The notes below the pieces were generated by a model. That model searched no databases and was not told where the DNA came from. It saw only the letters and a list, made by a program, of their open reading frames with translations. Shown here piece after piece: positions 37,341-45,892 of a stretch of 47,497 nucleotides of DNA. Position numbers and translations under genes: made by a program. Where the stretch lies: NCBI RefSeq assembly GCF_000413855.1, contig NZ_ATGG01000018.1, positions 1 to 47,497 on the forward strand, written 5' to 3'. The stretch comes from Acinetobacter gyllenbergii CIP 110306 = MTCC 11365. Its GTDB lineage: Bacteria > Pseudomonadota > Gammaproteobacteria > Pseudomonadales > Moraxellaceae. Each line of letters begins with the position of its first letter. The first letter of the stretch is position 1.

Positions 37341-38382
37341 ATGCTGCCTCCTTCTCTATCGGCTCAATCGGATCCGACTGAGCCTTTAACTTTTTTAAAA
37401 TTTCAGCATAGTTAAAACCAGTAAATGTTTGCTGATGAAAATCCCAAAATTGAGCATTTTGCTTCTGATCATGCACATAAACTTTTCCACTGGCATTACT
37501 TTCACCAATCACTGCACAGCAGATACCCTGACTGTCAAATAATTCAATGATTTCTTCGCATTCGCCTTCATCAGCTGTCAGCAAAAAACCATAACTAGGA
37601 AAGATTTGCAGCCACGTCTGCCAGTCCACATTTTGTGGTTTTGGAATTTTTTGAAGGTCTATGTCTGCGCCACTTTGCGTTGCCTCAAGTAGCATGAGCA
37701 GGCTGCCTAAAATGCCTGCATTACTAATGTCGCGTGCGGCATATACGATTCCTTGTTGTGCAAGTTGCGGCATTACTGAGAGCTGTGCTTGCAAAATACG
37801 TCCCGATACACGTTCAAAGCATTTCCAATAGACAGTGTTAGGATGAAATTGACCTTGTAGATTTAAAGCAATCAAAATCTTTTGCTGTGGTTTAACATGC
37901 AAAACCGACAATAATTTCTGTGCTGTTCCTTGAATGGCAACGGATAAAGCAGGCTGATAACTTTCAGCGATATTGCTATGCCCACCAATCAATGCAACAT
38001 CATAAGCAGTACAAGCATCTTGCATGCCTTGCATTAATAATTGAGCATGCCCAACATTTGTATGCCAAAAGCTATTTACAACAGATAATGCACGACCACC
38101 CATTGCTGCAATGTCACTGATATTGGCCATGACTGCAGACCAACCCGCAAAATAAGGATGATTAGCAACAAAACCAGGCAACATCCCTTCACACGCATGT
38201 AAAATATATTGTCCTTGGACAGCAACAGCGGCAGTATCATCTCCAGGATAAGCGTATAAAGCTTGCAGAGAATTCACTTTATCCAGATTTGGGATCATTA
38301 CACTTTTAGCAATCACCTGTTTTGATTGCATAGCTGGAGTTTGTCTCAAATATTCAAGAAGTTGATTGAGTGACATCATCAT
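37333..38382 (-). CDS. nitF: AIR-synthase-like protein (sll0787 family)
   Basis: 349 residues related to the PurM/SelD/ThiL ATP-binding superfamily: LYAYPGDDTAAVAVQGQYIL (metal/ATP aspartates), GWSAVMANISDIAAMGGRAL, VALIGGHSNIAESYQPALSV, and DISNAGILGSLLMLLEATQS. These features suggest ATP-dependent phosphorylation or activation of a small molecule. Overlaps nitE by 4 bases. In some organisms this domain is fused to the NitE acetyltransferase; here they are separate. Confidence 0.85.
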   Translation of the reverse strand: MMMSLNQLLEYLRQTPAMQSKQVIAKSVMIPNLDKVNSLQALYAYPGDDTAAVAVQGQYILHACEGMLPGFVANHPYFAGWSAVMANISDIAAMGGRALSVVNSFWHTNVGHAQLLMQGMQDACTAYDVALIGGHSNIAESYQPALSVAIQGTAQKLLSVLHVKPQQKILIALNLQGQFHPNTVYWKCFERVSGRILQAQLSVMPQLAQQGIVYAARDISNAGILGSLLMLLEATQSGADIDLQKIPKPQNVDWQTWLQIFPSYGFLLTADEGECEEIIELFDSQGICCAVIGESNASGKVYVHDQKQNAQFWDFHQQTFTGFNYAEILKKLKAQSDPIEPIEKEAAYA

Positions 38383-38942
38383 TCCACCTCTTTTTGCATA
38401 TAAGCCTGCATGACCACATGCTGTAGCGGATAATGTTCAATTTGAGCTTGCATCATCATATGTGGAATTTCAGCAACCATTAATTCACAGACACTGTTCC
38501 AACATAATTTCTGAAAATAACGCTCATTTTGTTGCTGTACAGTCGCTAAGAATGTTTGACATCCTAGATTTTTTGCCGTCGACACTGCTGCATTAATCAG
38601 CGCTTTACCAATAGCATGATGATGGCGGTATAATGGCTCTACACATAAACGCCCACCCCACCATGTATTTGCTCCATCCGGGAAGATCCGCACTGCACCT
38701 ATGACATGATCATGCTCACCAAACATTTGCCCAATCGCAACAATACCTAGAGCTTTAAAGTCATATTCATCACGGTCTTCTTTTAGAATCTTTTGTTCAT
38801 CGCGAAAAGTTGCCTCTCGCAGGCGATAATATTGACGACGTTCCCAGTCTTCAGTGACCACCTTGATAACAATGTCATCTGTGACAAACTGTTTAAGGTC
38901 TTCATTTAATTCTATTAACCATGGATAACCAGAAAGTTGCAT
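38379..38942 (-). CDS. nitE: GNAT-type acetyltransferase (MSMEG_0567 family)
   Basis: 187 residues with a GNAT fold: RLREATFRDEQKILKEDRDE, VIGAVRIFPDGANTWWGGRL, and the acetyl-CoA loop HHHAIGKALINAAVSTAKNL. AGGAG is correctly spaced for ATG 38942 (MQLSGYPWLIEL); the frame opens six codons earlier and overlaps nitD. Acceptor unknown. Standard member of Nit1C. Confidence 0.87.
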   Translation of the reverse strand: MQLSGYPWLIELNEDLKQFVTDDIVIKVVTEDWERRQYYRLREATFRDEQKILKEDRDEYDFKALGIVAIGQMFGEHDHVIGAVRIFPDGANTWWGGRLCVEPLYRHHHAIGKALINAAVSTAKNLGCQTFLATVQQQNERYFQKLCWNSVCELMVAEIPHMMMQAQIEHYPLQHVVMQAYMQKEVE

Positions 38943-38952
38943 ACTGTTTCTC

Positions 38953-40032
38953 CTACTCATAAGCTTTCAGTGAAGAACATGCTCCACATTTGGCACAACC
39001 CGCTTGAGTGTCTTCCGAGTTAAGCCCATGTAGACGGAGTTGCTCACCAATTTTTGGATAGAGTGCCTGCATAAAGGCTTGCTCAGGTTTTGAATGATGT
39101 TCAAGTGCTGTTCCCTGAATTGGTACAAATGGCACTACAAACGGATAAACGCCCATCTCGGTCAAGTTGGCAGTCATTTCAATGATTTCTTTTTCTGTAT
39201 CGCCTAGCCCAGCTAAGATATAGGTACTTACTTGCCCCCGACCAAATACCTCAACTGCCGCCTTAAATGCTGCAAAATATGTATTAATTGAAACTTCTGC
39301 TTTACCCGGCATAATTTTATGACGTACCCGATCACTCACCGCTTCAAGATGCATACCAATTGACACCGCACCTGCATCTTTTAACTTTTGAAACCATGCA
39401 AAATCATCGGGTGGCTCACATTGCACCTGTATAGGTAACTTCACTTCAGCACATATTGCTTTTACACTGTCATATAAAATCTCTGCTCCACGGTCTGGAG
39501 TATTAGGTGTGCCAGTGGTAATGACCATTTGCTGTACACCATCGAGTTCCACAGCTGCTTTTGCAACTTCTGCGAGCTGTTCAGGACGTTTCCGAATTAA
39601 AGTACGACCACTTTTTAAAGATTGGTCAATCGAACAAAATTGACAAGCCGTAGCTTTATCATTCATACGAATGCAATGTTGTAATACTGTTGTTGCCAAG
39701 ACATCGTGGCTATGCAAAGTTGCAATTTGCTCATATGGAATACCTTCGTCTGTAGTTAAGTCATAAAACTTTGGACGAGATGGGGCTGTTAATGTTGCTA
39801 CAGGAATCCGGTTTTTAAATACGATCACTTGGTCAGAATCTGGATCAGCTTTGGCACTGTATGGAGACTCTTGTGCAGCTAGATTCAACACTGGAATCAT
39901 CATCGTCTGCCCATCTAGGCTGAGTGCCTTATGATCACTTGGCCCTGCACCGCCTTTACGAGATAGACCAAATTCACCATCCCATTTCAGACCGTTACAT
40001 TGCAAATCAGTCAAAAGTTGTATTGCAGACAT
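38953..40032 (-). CDS. nitD: Radical SAM protein, MSMEG_0568 family
   Basis: 359 residues. The cluster-binding cysteines are spaced CX9CX2C (C120, C130, C133, in LQHCIRMNDKATACQFCSID), not the classic CX3CX2C. A C-terminal CAKCGACSS could bind an auxiliary cluster. The barrel part includes GTPNTPDRGAEILYDSVKAI and HLEAVSDRVRHKIMPGKAEV, similar to lipoyl/biotin-synthase-like proteins. Its reaction is unknown. GAGGGG before ATG 40032; a GTG two codons earlier is an alternative. Confidence 0.88.
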   Translation of the reverse strand: MSAIQLLTDLQCNGLKWDGEFGLSRKGGAGPSDHKALSLDGQTMMIPVLNLAAQESPYSAKADPDSDQVIVFKNRIPVATLTAPSRPKFYDLTTDEGIPYEQIATLHSHDVLATTVLQHCIRMNDKATACQFCSIDQSLKSGRTLIRKRPEQLAEVAKAAVELDGVQQMVITTGTPNTPDRGAEILYDSVKAICAEVKLPIQVQCEPPDDFAWFQKLKDAGAVSIGMHLEAVSDRVRHKIMPGKAEVSINTYFAAFKAAVEVFGRGQVSTYILAGLGDTEKEIIEMTANLTEMGVYPFVVPFVPIQGTALEHHSKPEQAFMQALYPKIGEQLRLHGLNSEDTQAGCAKCGACSSLKAYE

Positions 40033-40067
40033 ACTCACCCCTCTCTATAGAATTGGTTTAATAAGGC

Positions 40068-41060
40068 TTAAACCTGCTCTTCCGTAAATCTGGAAATCTT
40101 TTCAAGATTTGTTAAATCCAAGGATTCGACTTTAAGTTCATGTAGTACCTGTGTCGGACGACGATCAATCAATAAACTTAATAATTCTGGACGGCTATAA
40201 TGACCAACCGAATCCATCATGCGTTTACGTTTATCAATTAATGAAAAGTCTAAGTCAGCGATACAATAACCTTCACCCTGAGTAACAGGTTCGGCTAGAA
40301 ATTTCCCTTCAGGCGATACAATAGCAGTGAAGCATCCACCTGAAATTGGACCAATTTCACAACCAGTGTCTTTCATAATTTGTTGTTGTTGCTCAGGATG
40401 TAGCCATGCCGTCGCATTAACTACGAAACAACCTGACTCCAAAGCATGGTGCTGAATAGTGGCACTGATCTGATCAGCGAACACCTGTCCGACTAATGAA
40501 CCAGGGAACATGGCAGCATGAATCTGTTCTCCATCTGCCATTAAGGCAAAACGTGCCAAAGGGTTATAATGCTCCCAGCATGCCAGTGACCCAATACGCC
40601 CGACAGCAGAATCAATCGCACGCAACCCACTGCCATCGCCTTGTCCCCACACCATACGTTCATGATAAGTTGGGGTAATTTTTCGACGATGCTGAATAAT
40701 CGAGCCATCAGCATCAAATAACAGCTGTGCGTTGTAGATTGTTCCACCCGCGCGCTCATTAATCCCAATAGAAACCACCATTTTTGCTTCAGCACAGGCT
40801 TGACCAATCGCAAAGGTTGCTTCAGAAGGGACAACCACAGATTCATTGAGAAGCTTTAAATGTTCCTTACCCATTGCAAACGGTGGTTGTACAAAAGAAA
40901 AGTAAGGGTAATAAGGCACTACCGTTTCAGGAAAAACAGCAAACTGTACGCCTTGTTTACCTAGCTCTAAAATCGTATTACAGATTTTTTGTACGGTTTC
41001 CTTTTGGCTATAAAGCACTGGACTACACTGTACTGCTGCTGCTTTTACAATCTGATTCAT
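40068..41060 (-). CDS. nitC: Nit1-type nitrilase (Nit6803 family)
   Basis: 330 residues of the nitrilase branch. Catalytic triad E45 ([11 protein letters not shown]), K127 ([20 protein letters not shown]) and C161 ([14 protein letters not shown]). The family hydrolyses nitriles to acids and ammonia; the cluster type is linked to cyanide use as nitrogen source in Pseudomonas. The true substrate may be a cyanide adduct rather than free cyanide. AAAGGGG precedes the ATG, 24 bases after nitB. Confidence 0.93.
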   Translation of the reverse strand: MNQIVKAAAVQCSPVLYSQKETVQKICNTILELGKQGVQFAVFPETVVPYYPYFSFVQPPFAMGKEHLKLLNESVVVPSEATFAIGQACAEAKMVVSIGINERAGGTIYNAQLLFDADGSIIQHRRKITPTYHERMVWGQGDGSGLRAIDSAVGRIGSLACWEHYNPLARFALMADGEQIHAAMFPGSLVGQVFADQISATIQHHALESGCFVVNATAWLHPEQQQQIMKDTGCEIGPISGGCFTAIVSPEGKFLAEPVTQGEGYCIADLDFSLIDKRKRMMDSVGHYSRPELLSLLIDRRPTQVLHELKVESLDLTNLEKISRFTEEQV

Positions 41061-41084
41061 GTCTTATTCCCCTTTCTTAAATCT

Positions 41085-41567
41085 TTAAACAGTCCAAGTA
41101 TCAATGATCAGTGCATTGTCACGACGCATCAGTAATTTCAAGTCCATTACATCTAAAGGATTGATTGGACGAATCCCTGGCATTAATGCTTTTTCGGTTT
41201 GACCATATAGCGCTTGTAATGCGAATCGGCAGGCATAAACTTCACCACCTTCTTCCATAAAGGCTTTAAGCTGATTATTGACCGCCAAATGTCCAGGAAA
41301 AGCTTCAGCACCTAAAGTTGGGAAACCACGTTGTACCCCCAACTGAACACCTGGACCGTAGAGCAAAATTTTGGTTTCAAAACCTTTGCGTAATAATCGT
41401 TTTGCTTGTAAGACATTAACCAAGCCAATAGAACCTTCAAAGGCAACGGTGTGGAAAGTCACCAATGCTTTTTCACCCGGCTGAGCTTTTACATCCTCAA
41501 ATACTTTTTCTTCATAATCGACAAGAAAATCACCATCTTTGTATTGTTCAATATCTACTTTAGGCAT
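41085..41567 (-). CDS. nitB: MSMEG_0572/sll0783 family nitrogen starvation response protein
   Basis: 160 residues with a DsrE/F-like alpha/beta fold: [20 protein letters not shown], then [20 protein letters not shown] and [20 protein letters not shown], where a conserved Cys sits at the DsrE position. First gene of the Nit1C operon, directly downstream of the sigma-54 promoter; AGGA before the ATG. Homologue sll0783 of Synechocystis responds to nitrogen starvation. Biochemical role unknown. Confidence 0.88.
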   Translation of the reverse strand: MPKVDIEQYKDGDFLVDYEEKVFEDVKAQPGEKALVTFHTVAFEGSIGLVNVLQAKRLLRKGFETKILLYGPGVQLGVQRGFPTLGAEAFPGHLAVNNQLKAFMEEGGEVYACRFALQALYGQTEKALMPGIRPINPLDVMDLKLLMRRDNALIIDTWTV

Positions 41568-41626
41568 AGCCGTTCCTCATATCTACGGTTTCGATTCAAC
41601 CAACTGTTTTGGTCTATCCGTGTTAT

Positions 41627-41642
41627 TGCGAGAGCTGTGCCA
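41627..41642 (-). promoter_or_regulatory. Sigma-54 promoter of the nit operon
   Basis: Minus strand TGGCACAGCTCTCGCA: the TGGCAC half is perfect and GG/GC are 12 bases apart. The start is predicted near 41616, about 50 bases before the nitB ATG. A sigma-54 activator gene is divergent, completing the logic. Confidence 0.85.
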
Positions 41643-41742
41643 AGATCTATTTTCTGGTAGGAATTAATTTTTATGTCATTGAAATATAATAATTAATATT
41701 TTCAAAACTGCTCTTTTAGATGATAAATATAGTGCTGGAAGG

Positions 41743-41758
41743 TTATGATTTTTCGTAG
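41743..41758. promoter_or_regulatory. Putative NitA enhancer site 1
   Basis: TTATGATTTTTCGTAG, an imperfect 16-bp palindrome, first of three tandem copies. It lies about 130 bases upstream of the predicted nit operon start, a usual enhancer distance for sigma-54 activators. Confidence 0.6.
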
Positions 41759-41760
41759 TA

Positions 41761-41776
41761 TTATGAAATTTCATAA
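41761..41776. promoter_or_regulatory. Putative NitA enhancer site 2
   Basis: TTATGAAATTTCATAA, a perfect 16-bp palindrome, 18 bases from site 1. Spacing near two helical turns would put bound activators on one DNA face. Confidence 0.65.
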
Positions 41777-41782
41777 CCTATT

Positions 41783-41798
41783 CTATGAAATTTCGTAG
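41783..41798. promoter_or_regulatory. Putative NitA enhancer site 3, overlapping the regulator start
   Basis: CTATGAAATTTCGTAG, near-perfect palindrome, 22 bases from site 2. It contains the first ATG of nitA (41785), which favours the ATG at 41800 as start, or autoregulation by blocking. Confidence 0.6.
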
Positions 41799-41799
41799 C

Positions 41800-43710
41800 A
41801 TGAATAATACCGACTTCATTTCCGATTGGGTTACTACTGAGAATTCAATTCGTCCACTTGCATTTGAACACACCTCTCAAGCCTTACTCGTTTTAGACCC
41901 ACATCAAAATCAGTTTATTGATGTAAATATTAGTGCTACGAAATTACTCCGCTATGAACGCCATGAGCTGATTCAAAAAACTATCACCTCTATTTTTGGT
42001 CATTTTAGTCAACTCCCAGACTTAGTGGCATTTACAGAAGAAACACTAGCTAAAGGCTATGCATGGAATAATGAGCTATATGCTTTTGATAAAAATGGAG
42101 AAAAAATTCAATTCGATGTCAGCTCTGTTTCAATCCCATATAAGAATAAGACTCTGCTCATTTGGTCCTTAGTCGATGTCAAAGACTTAGAGCTACGTCA
42201 ACTGAATAAAAATGCAGATAAAGTCATTCGTGCAGGGCTTAAAGAATGGCAAGCTCTACAAGAACTTTTTATTGATTCTGACACTGGCAAGCATTTGCTG
42301 CTAAGCTCAGTAGGTGATGGAATTTATAGTATCGATAAACAAGGATTATGTACCTTTATAAATCCCGTTGGCGCGAGAATGCTAGGATTAAAACCAGAAG
42401 ATGTGCTTAGTAAAAATATCCATAAAATACACCACCATACTCATGAGAATGGTACGCACTATCCTGTCGAGGAATGCCCAATCTACGCAGCTGTACACGA
42501 TGGTGTAGTACATGAAGGAATACAAGAGATTTTCTGGCGACGTGATGGCAGTTTTTTTCCTGTGGAATTTACAAGTACACCAATCATCCGTGAAAGCGAG
42601 ATCATTGGTGCAGTTGTAGTCTTTAGAGATATCAGCGAACGCTTAAATACAGAAAAACAACTCACCCATGCTCTTAACGAACTACAAGACTTAAAAAGTC
42701 GACTAGAACAACAAAATGAATATTTACAGGAAGAGATACTACAAGAGAATCAATATCATGAAATTGTGGGAAATAGTGCCTCAATTTTACAAATCATTGA
42801 AAAAATTAAAGTAGTTGCTTCTACTGATGCCAATGTCATGATTTATGGCGAATCTGGTACAGGAAAGGAACTGATTGCACGTGCAATCCATCAATCTAGT
42901 CATCGTAAACAACAACCTCTTATACGTGTTAACTGTGCAGCCATCCCCTCAGAACTATTTGAAAGTGAATTTTTCGGGCATGTTAAAGGCGCATTTACGG
43001 GAGCAGTGCGTGATCGAGCGGGGCGATTTGAACTTGCAGATCAAGGAACATTGTTTCTAGATGAAATTGGTGAAATCCCACTAGAATTACAAAGTAAATT
43101 ATTAAGAGTATTACAAGAAGGAACATTTGAACGAATTGGTGAAGAAAAAACTCGCCACGTTGATGTCAGGATTATTGCAGCGACTAATCGTAATCTCAGA
43201 GAAGAAGTTAAGCTCAAAAATTTCCGTGAAGACTTATACTTCCGCTTGAATGTATTCCCGATTCACTCACCCGCCTTACGAGATAGAAAAGAAGATATTC
43301 CTCTATTAGTTTCACACTTTACCAAGCTGATCAGTGAAAATCGTAAAGTGCCTTATTTACCTTTTTCACAAAAACACATCCTCGAACTGCAACACTATGA
43401 CTGGCCGGGTAATATTCGAGAATTACAAAATGTGTTGGAGCGAGCATTGATTACTGCCAAACATGGCGCTGTTTCATTTAAATATTTACTGGAACAAGAA
43501 TCCTCTCAGACTATGCAGCACAATCACGCTACAGCAATTGAGCAAGTCCTATCGATACAACAGCTTAAACAGTTAGAAACTGAAAATCTTCAACTGGCAA
43601 TCAAACAATGTGAAGGTAAAATTTTTGGTGATGAGGGTGCAGCTAAGCTTTTAGGGATTAATCCAACGACACTGATTTCAAAATTAAAAAAATTAGGTAT
43701 TAAATATTAA
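41800..43710 (+). CDS. nitA: Sigma-54-dependent activator with PAS domains
   Basis: 636 residues from ATG 41800 (the frame also opens at ATG 41785). Two PAS domains (about 15-130 and 165-285, second ending [12 protein letters not shown]), a coiled-coil linker, then the AAA+ domain with Walker A GESGTGKE, the sigma-54 loop GAFTGA and Walker [13 protein letters not shown], and a Fis-type helix-turn-helix at the end ([20 protein letters not shown]). PAS domains suggest sensing of a small molecule, perhaps cyanide, a nitrile or redox state through a cofactor. No clear ribosome site before either ATG. Divergent from nitB; expected to activate the nit operon. Confidence 0.9.
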   Translation: MNNTDFISDWVTTENSIRPLAFEHTSQALLVLDPHQNQFIDVNISATKLLRYERHELIQKTITSIFGHFSQLPDLVAFTEETLAKGYAWNNELYAFDKNGEKIQFDVSSVSIPYKNKTLLIWSLVDVKDLELRQLNKNADKVIRAGLKEWQALQELFIDSDTGKHLLLSSVGDGIYSIDKQGLCTFINPVGARMLGLKPEDVLSKNIHKIHHHTHENGTHYPVEECPIYAAVHDGVVHEGIQEIFWRRDGSFFPVEFTSTPIIRESEIIGAVVVFRDISERLNTEKQLTHALNELQDLKSRLEQQNEYLQEEILQENQYHEIVGNSASILQIIEKIKVVASTDANVMIYGESGTGKELIARAIHQSSHRKQQPLIRVNCAAIPSELFESEFFGHVKGAFTGAVRDRAGRFELADQGTLFLDEIGEIPLELQSKLLRVLQEGTFERIGEEKTRHVDVRIIAATNRNLREEVKLKNFREDLYFRLNVFPIHSPALRDRKEDIPLLVSHFTKLISENRKVPYLPFSQKHILELQHYDWPGNIRELQNVLERALITAKHGAVSFKYLLEQESSQTMQHNHATAIEQVLSIQQLKQLETENLQLAIKQCEGKIFGDEGAAKLLGINPTTLISKLKKLGIKY

Positions 43711-43761
43711 TGGATATTCAATACCTTACCAACAAATGAATAATCACATTGGGATAAAGCA

Positions 43762-44703
43762 ATGGAAATCAATAGAATTGGTGATATTTCTGCTTTTGTA
43801 GCTTCAGTCAGATATGGCAGTTATACTCTTGCAGCGAAACATTTAGGTTTATCACGATCTGCTATTGGTAAAAGTATTGTTCGTTTAGAAGAACAAATGA
43901 AAGTGCGACTATTAAATCGAACGACACGAAGCTTAAGCTTGACTGATGAGGGGCAAATTCTCTTTGATTATTGCCAGCAGATTTTAGAAGGTTTAGAAGA
44001 TTTAGAAGAAGTTGATCATGTAATGGCTTCACGTCGCCTTGAACCGATTGGTACTTTAAAAATTACAGCTCCTCACTCACTTGGAAATCGATATATTTTA
44101 CCCATTTTAGACACCTTTCTAAAAAAATGGCCTGGATTAAAAGCAGACATTTCTTTTACAGATCGCTTTGTTGACATCATTGAAGAAGGCTTTGACATAG
44201 GTATTCGTGTTGGTGAACCCAAGGATGATTCTCGACTTTTAACACGGACCATCGCATGGCAAAAAATGCAGACATGTGCATCACCACAATATATTAAATT
44301 ACATGGTTCCCCCCAAACTCCAGAAGATTTAGCAAAATTTGATACAATTTTTCTAAATGGTAGCAACAATCGTAGAAGCTGGAAATTCAAGACAGACTCG
44401 GGGATCTATGTTTTTGAAGGTCCTGAGAAGATGAAAATCGATAGTTCAGATGCTATCTTGGCATCTGCAGTTTCAGGGTTTGGTATCATACAACTACCCA
44501 CCTATATCACACAAGAAAGTATTGATCAGCTCCAACTTATTCCTCTTCTTGAAAAATATACAGTTGAACCCGAGCCTATTCGCATTATTTATCCAAGCAA
44601 AAAACATTTGTCTCCAAGAATCAGAATGTTTATCGATTACCTCGTTGAACAATGGACTGTATTGCCTCCTTGGGAAAGAATAGACTCAGGCACTAAAACT
44701 TGA
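43762..44703 (+). CDS. LysR-family transcriptional regulator
   Basis: 313 residues: winged helix (SAFVASVRYGSYTLAAKHLG, LSRSAIGKSIVRLEEQMKVR) and effector domain with the GFDIGIRVGEPKDDSRLLTR pattern of the CrgA/AaeR-like subgroup. It follows nitA by 51 bases on the same strand and might be co-transcribed. Target unknown. The next bases run into the MITE. Confidence 0.9.
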   Translation: MEINRIGDISAFVASVRYGSYTLAAKHLGLSRSAIGKSIVRLEEQMKVRLLNRTTRSLSLTDEGQILFDYCQQILEGLEDLEEVDHVMASRRLEPIGTLKITAPHSLGNRYILPILDTFLKKWPGLKADISFTDRFVDIIEEGFDIGIRVGEPKDDSRLLTRTIAWQKMQTCASPQYIKLHGSPQTPEDLAKFDTIFLNGSNNRRSWKFKTDSGIYVFEGPEKMKIDSSDAILASAVSGFGIIQLPTYITQESIDQLQLIPLLEKYTVEPEPIRIIYPSKKHLSPRIRMFIDYLVEQWTVLPPWERIDSGTKT

Positions 44704-44730
44704 GTCTACAAAAAAATTTTGATTAATTAG

Positions 44731-44843
44731 GGCTTTGTTGCACAAAGATTTCATAACTATATGATTTTAAAAGTTTTGATTATTTCTTGATCCAAAATTA
44801 AATTTATTTAAATCAGATGCTTACATATTTATGCAACAAAGCC
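44731..44843. mobile_element. 113-bp MITE with IS5-family ends
   Basis: Begins GGCTTTGTTGCACAAAGATTT, whose first 21 bases equal the right end of the IS5-family element at 29519, and ends with TTATGCAACAAAGCC. The interior is non-coding and A/T-rich. It interrupts an immunity gene (coding up to 44844). No target duplication is visible. Could be moved by an IS5-family transposase. Confidence 0.75.
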
Positions 44844-45002
44844 AGTCAGGAATATTCCTTTCCGTATAATAAACATTCCACATCTCTCTCTCCTTTAATA
44901 TGCTTACGCACTCAGAATTTTTTATTTTGTCGAAAGCATAACTACTATCATGCACTCCCAACGAAGACAAATATTGAATTAACTTACCTCTTGTCATTAC
45001 GA
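44844..45002 (-). pseudogene. Immunity gene behind the TNT-like tail, truncated by the MITE
   Basis: From ATG 45002: MTRGKLIQYLSSLGVHDSSY, AFDKIKNSECVSILKEREMW, NVYYTERNIPDW, then the MITE. The ATG overlaps the end of the toxin tail in another frame (CGT AAT GAC AAG AGG TAA), typical of toxin-immunity coupling. Family not recognised; the role comes from position. Confidence 0.6.
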
Positions 45003-45195
45003 ATTTCCTTTAAATATGGATTATTAGGATCTAAAAGTTCCTGAACAGATTTTGGCAACTTATACTGAGTTCCTTGGCCAGGTTGTCCAAACCATGGTAA
45101 GATTTTTGATTCAGCTGTAGGAGTAATAGGCTTTATAACTTCATATTGCCTATAAGGTTTATTTAATGAGCTAAAAGGTAATGCACGTTTTTCAA
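44989..45195 (-). pseudogene. Orphan C-terminal end of a TNT-like (NADase) toxin
   Basis: Minus strand from about 45195: EKRALPFSSLNKPYRQYEVI, KPITPTAESKILPWFGQPGQ, GTQYKLPKSVQELLDPNNPY, LKEIRNDKR and TAA. The YEVxKPI...PWFGQPGxGTQYxLP...YLxEI pattern is the end of the TNT (tuberculosis necrotizing toxin, DUF4237) fold, an NAD+ glycohydrolase. Only the final 65 residues are left, with no start and no delivery domain. The stop overlaps the next gene. Confidence 0.7.
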
Positions 45196-45196
45196 T

Positions 45197-45469
45197 TCAC
45201 ATGGATTTATTCATTTTTCTTGCTTCATCAGCTACCCTATAAAAAATTTCTGAAGCTATATCATCTAAAGGTTCAATTTCCCTTACTGTCTGTACCCCAA
45301 TAATAATTTCAGATATTCGACTTTTATCAATATCCATATTTTTTTCAAAACTTATTAAATATTCAATTTGGTTATAAATAGATTTCAACACAATTAAATC
45401 TGGATATAAACCTATTAGATTCTCGCATTTTTCTAGTGCAATATAAAATAGTTCTAGCCGTTTATTCAT
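45197..45469 (-). CDS. Putative immunity protein of orphan toxin cassette
   Basis: 90 residues, all-helical, acidic: ELFYIALEKCENLIGLYPDL, LKSIYNQIEYLISFEKNMDI, SEIIIGVQTVREIEPLDDIA, ending EIFYRVADEARKMNKSM. It begins 3 bases after the preceding toxin tail. Size and place fit an immunity protein; no named family recognised. Confidence 0.6.
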   Translation of the reverse strand: MNKRLELFYIALEKCENLIGLYPDLIVLKSIYNQIEYLISFEKNMDIDKSRISEIIIGVQTVREIEPLDDIASEIFYRVADEARKMNKSM

Positions 45470-45472
45470 TAA

Positions 45473-45745
45473 TCACTTCACCTGTTTTAAATTTTCTTTG
45501 TTTGGAACAAAATACTGTGTACCACCACCTTTTGCTGGATAAGGTTTATTCGGATCAGTCCATGTATCAACAATTTCTTTAGCTTTTGATTTAAGCACCT
45601 CTGTTTCCTTTACTGGAGCAAAAGTAATTGGCACTCTTCCTGCTGGGTTAATTCCTAAATGGTTTGCTGGAGTACCAACTGGTGCAAAATAATTGCCAAT
45701 TCTACCATCTTTAATATGTTGCACATATTTTTCATCTATTTTCAA
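45473..45745 (-). pseudogene. Orphan toxin C-terminal tail
   Basis: About 90 codons from a TTG at 45745, including HIKDGRIGNYFAPVGTPANH, LGINPAGRVPITFAPVKETE and the end WTDPNKPYPAKGGGTQYFVP with NKENLKQVK. The GGGTQYFVP end is reminiscent of the TNT end at 45100 and of other polymorphic-toxin tails. No start site or delivery domain; upstream it joins an unrelated antitoxin fragment, so it is a displaced cassette. The joint with the immunity gene is intact. Confidence 0.6.
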
Positions 45746-45801
45746 TATCGAATAAAAGCGTTAGTAAGTTCAACATCATTTTTAATTGGTTTAATATTCA
45801 C
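45742..45801 (-). pseudogene. 5' fragment of a HigA-like antitoxin gene
   Basis: The minus strand reads (GTG)NIKPIKNDVELTNAFIRY and a stop. Acinetobacter and other HigA antitoxins start MNIKPIKN. Only 19 codons are left, joined to the orphan toxin tail. The identification rests on a short match. Confidence 0.4.
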
Positions 45802-45892
45802 TGATATTTCCTCATTCTTATAGTGTCCTCCAATTCCCAATACCTAGAAACAGGAGGATAGACATCAATATAGCTATTCTAATTTACGAGTA

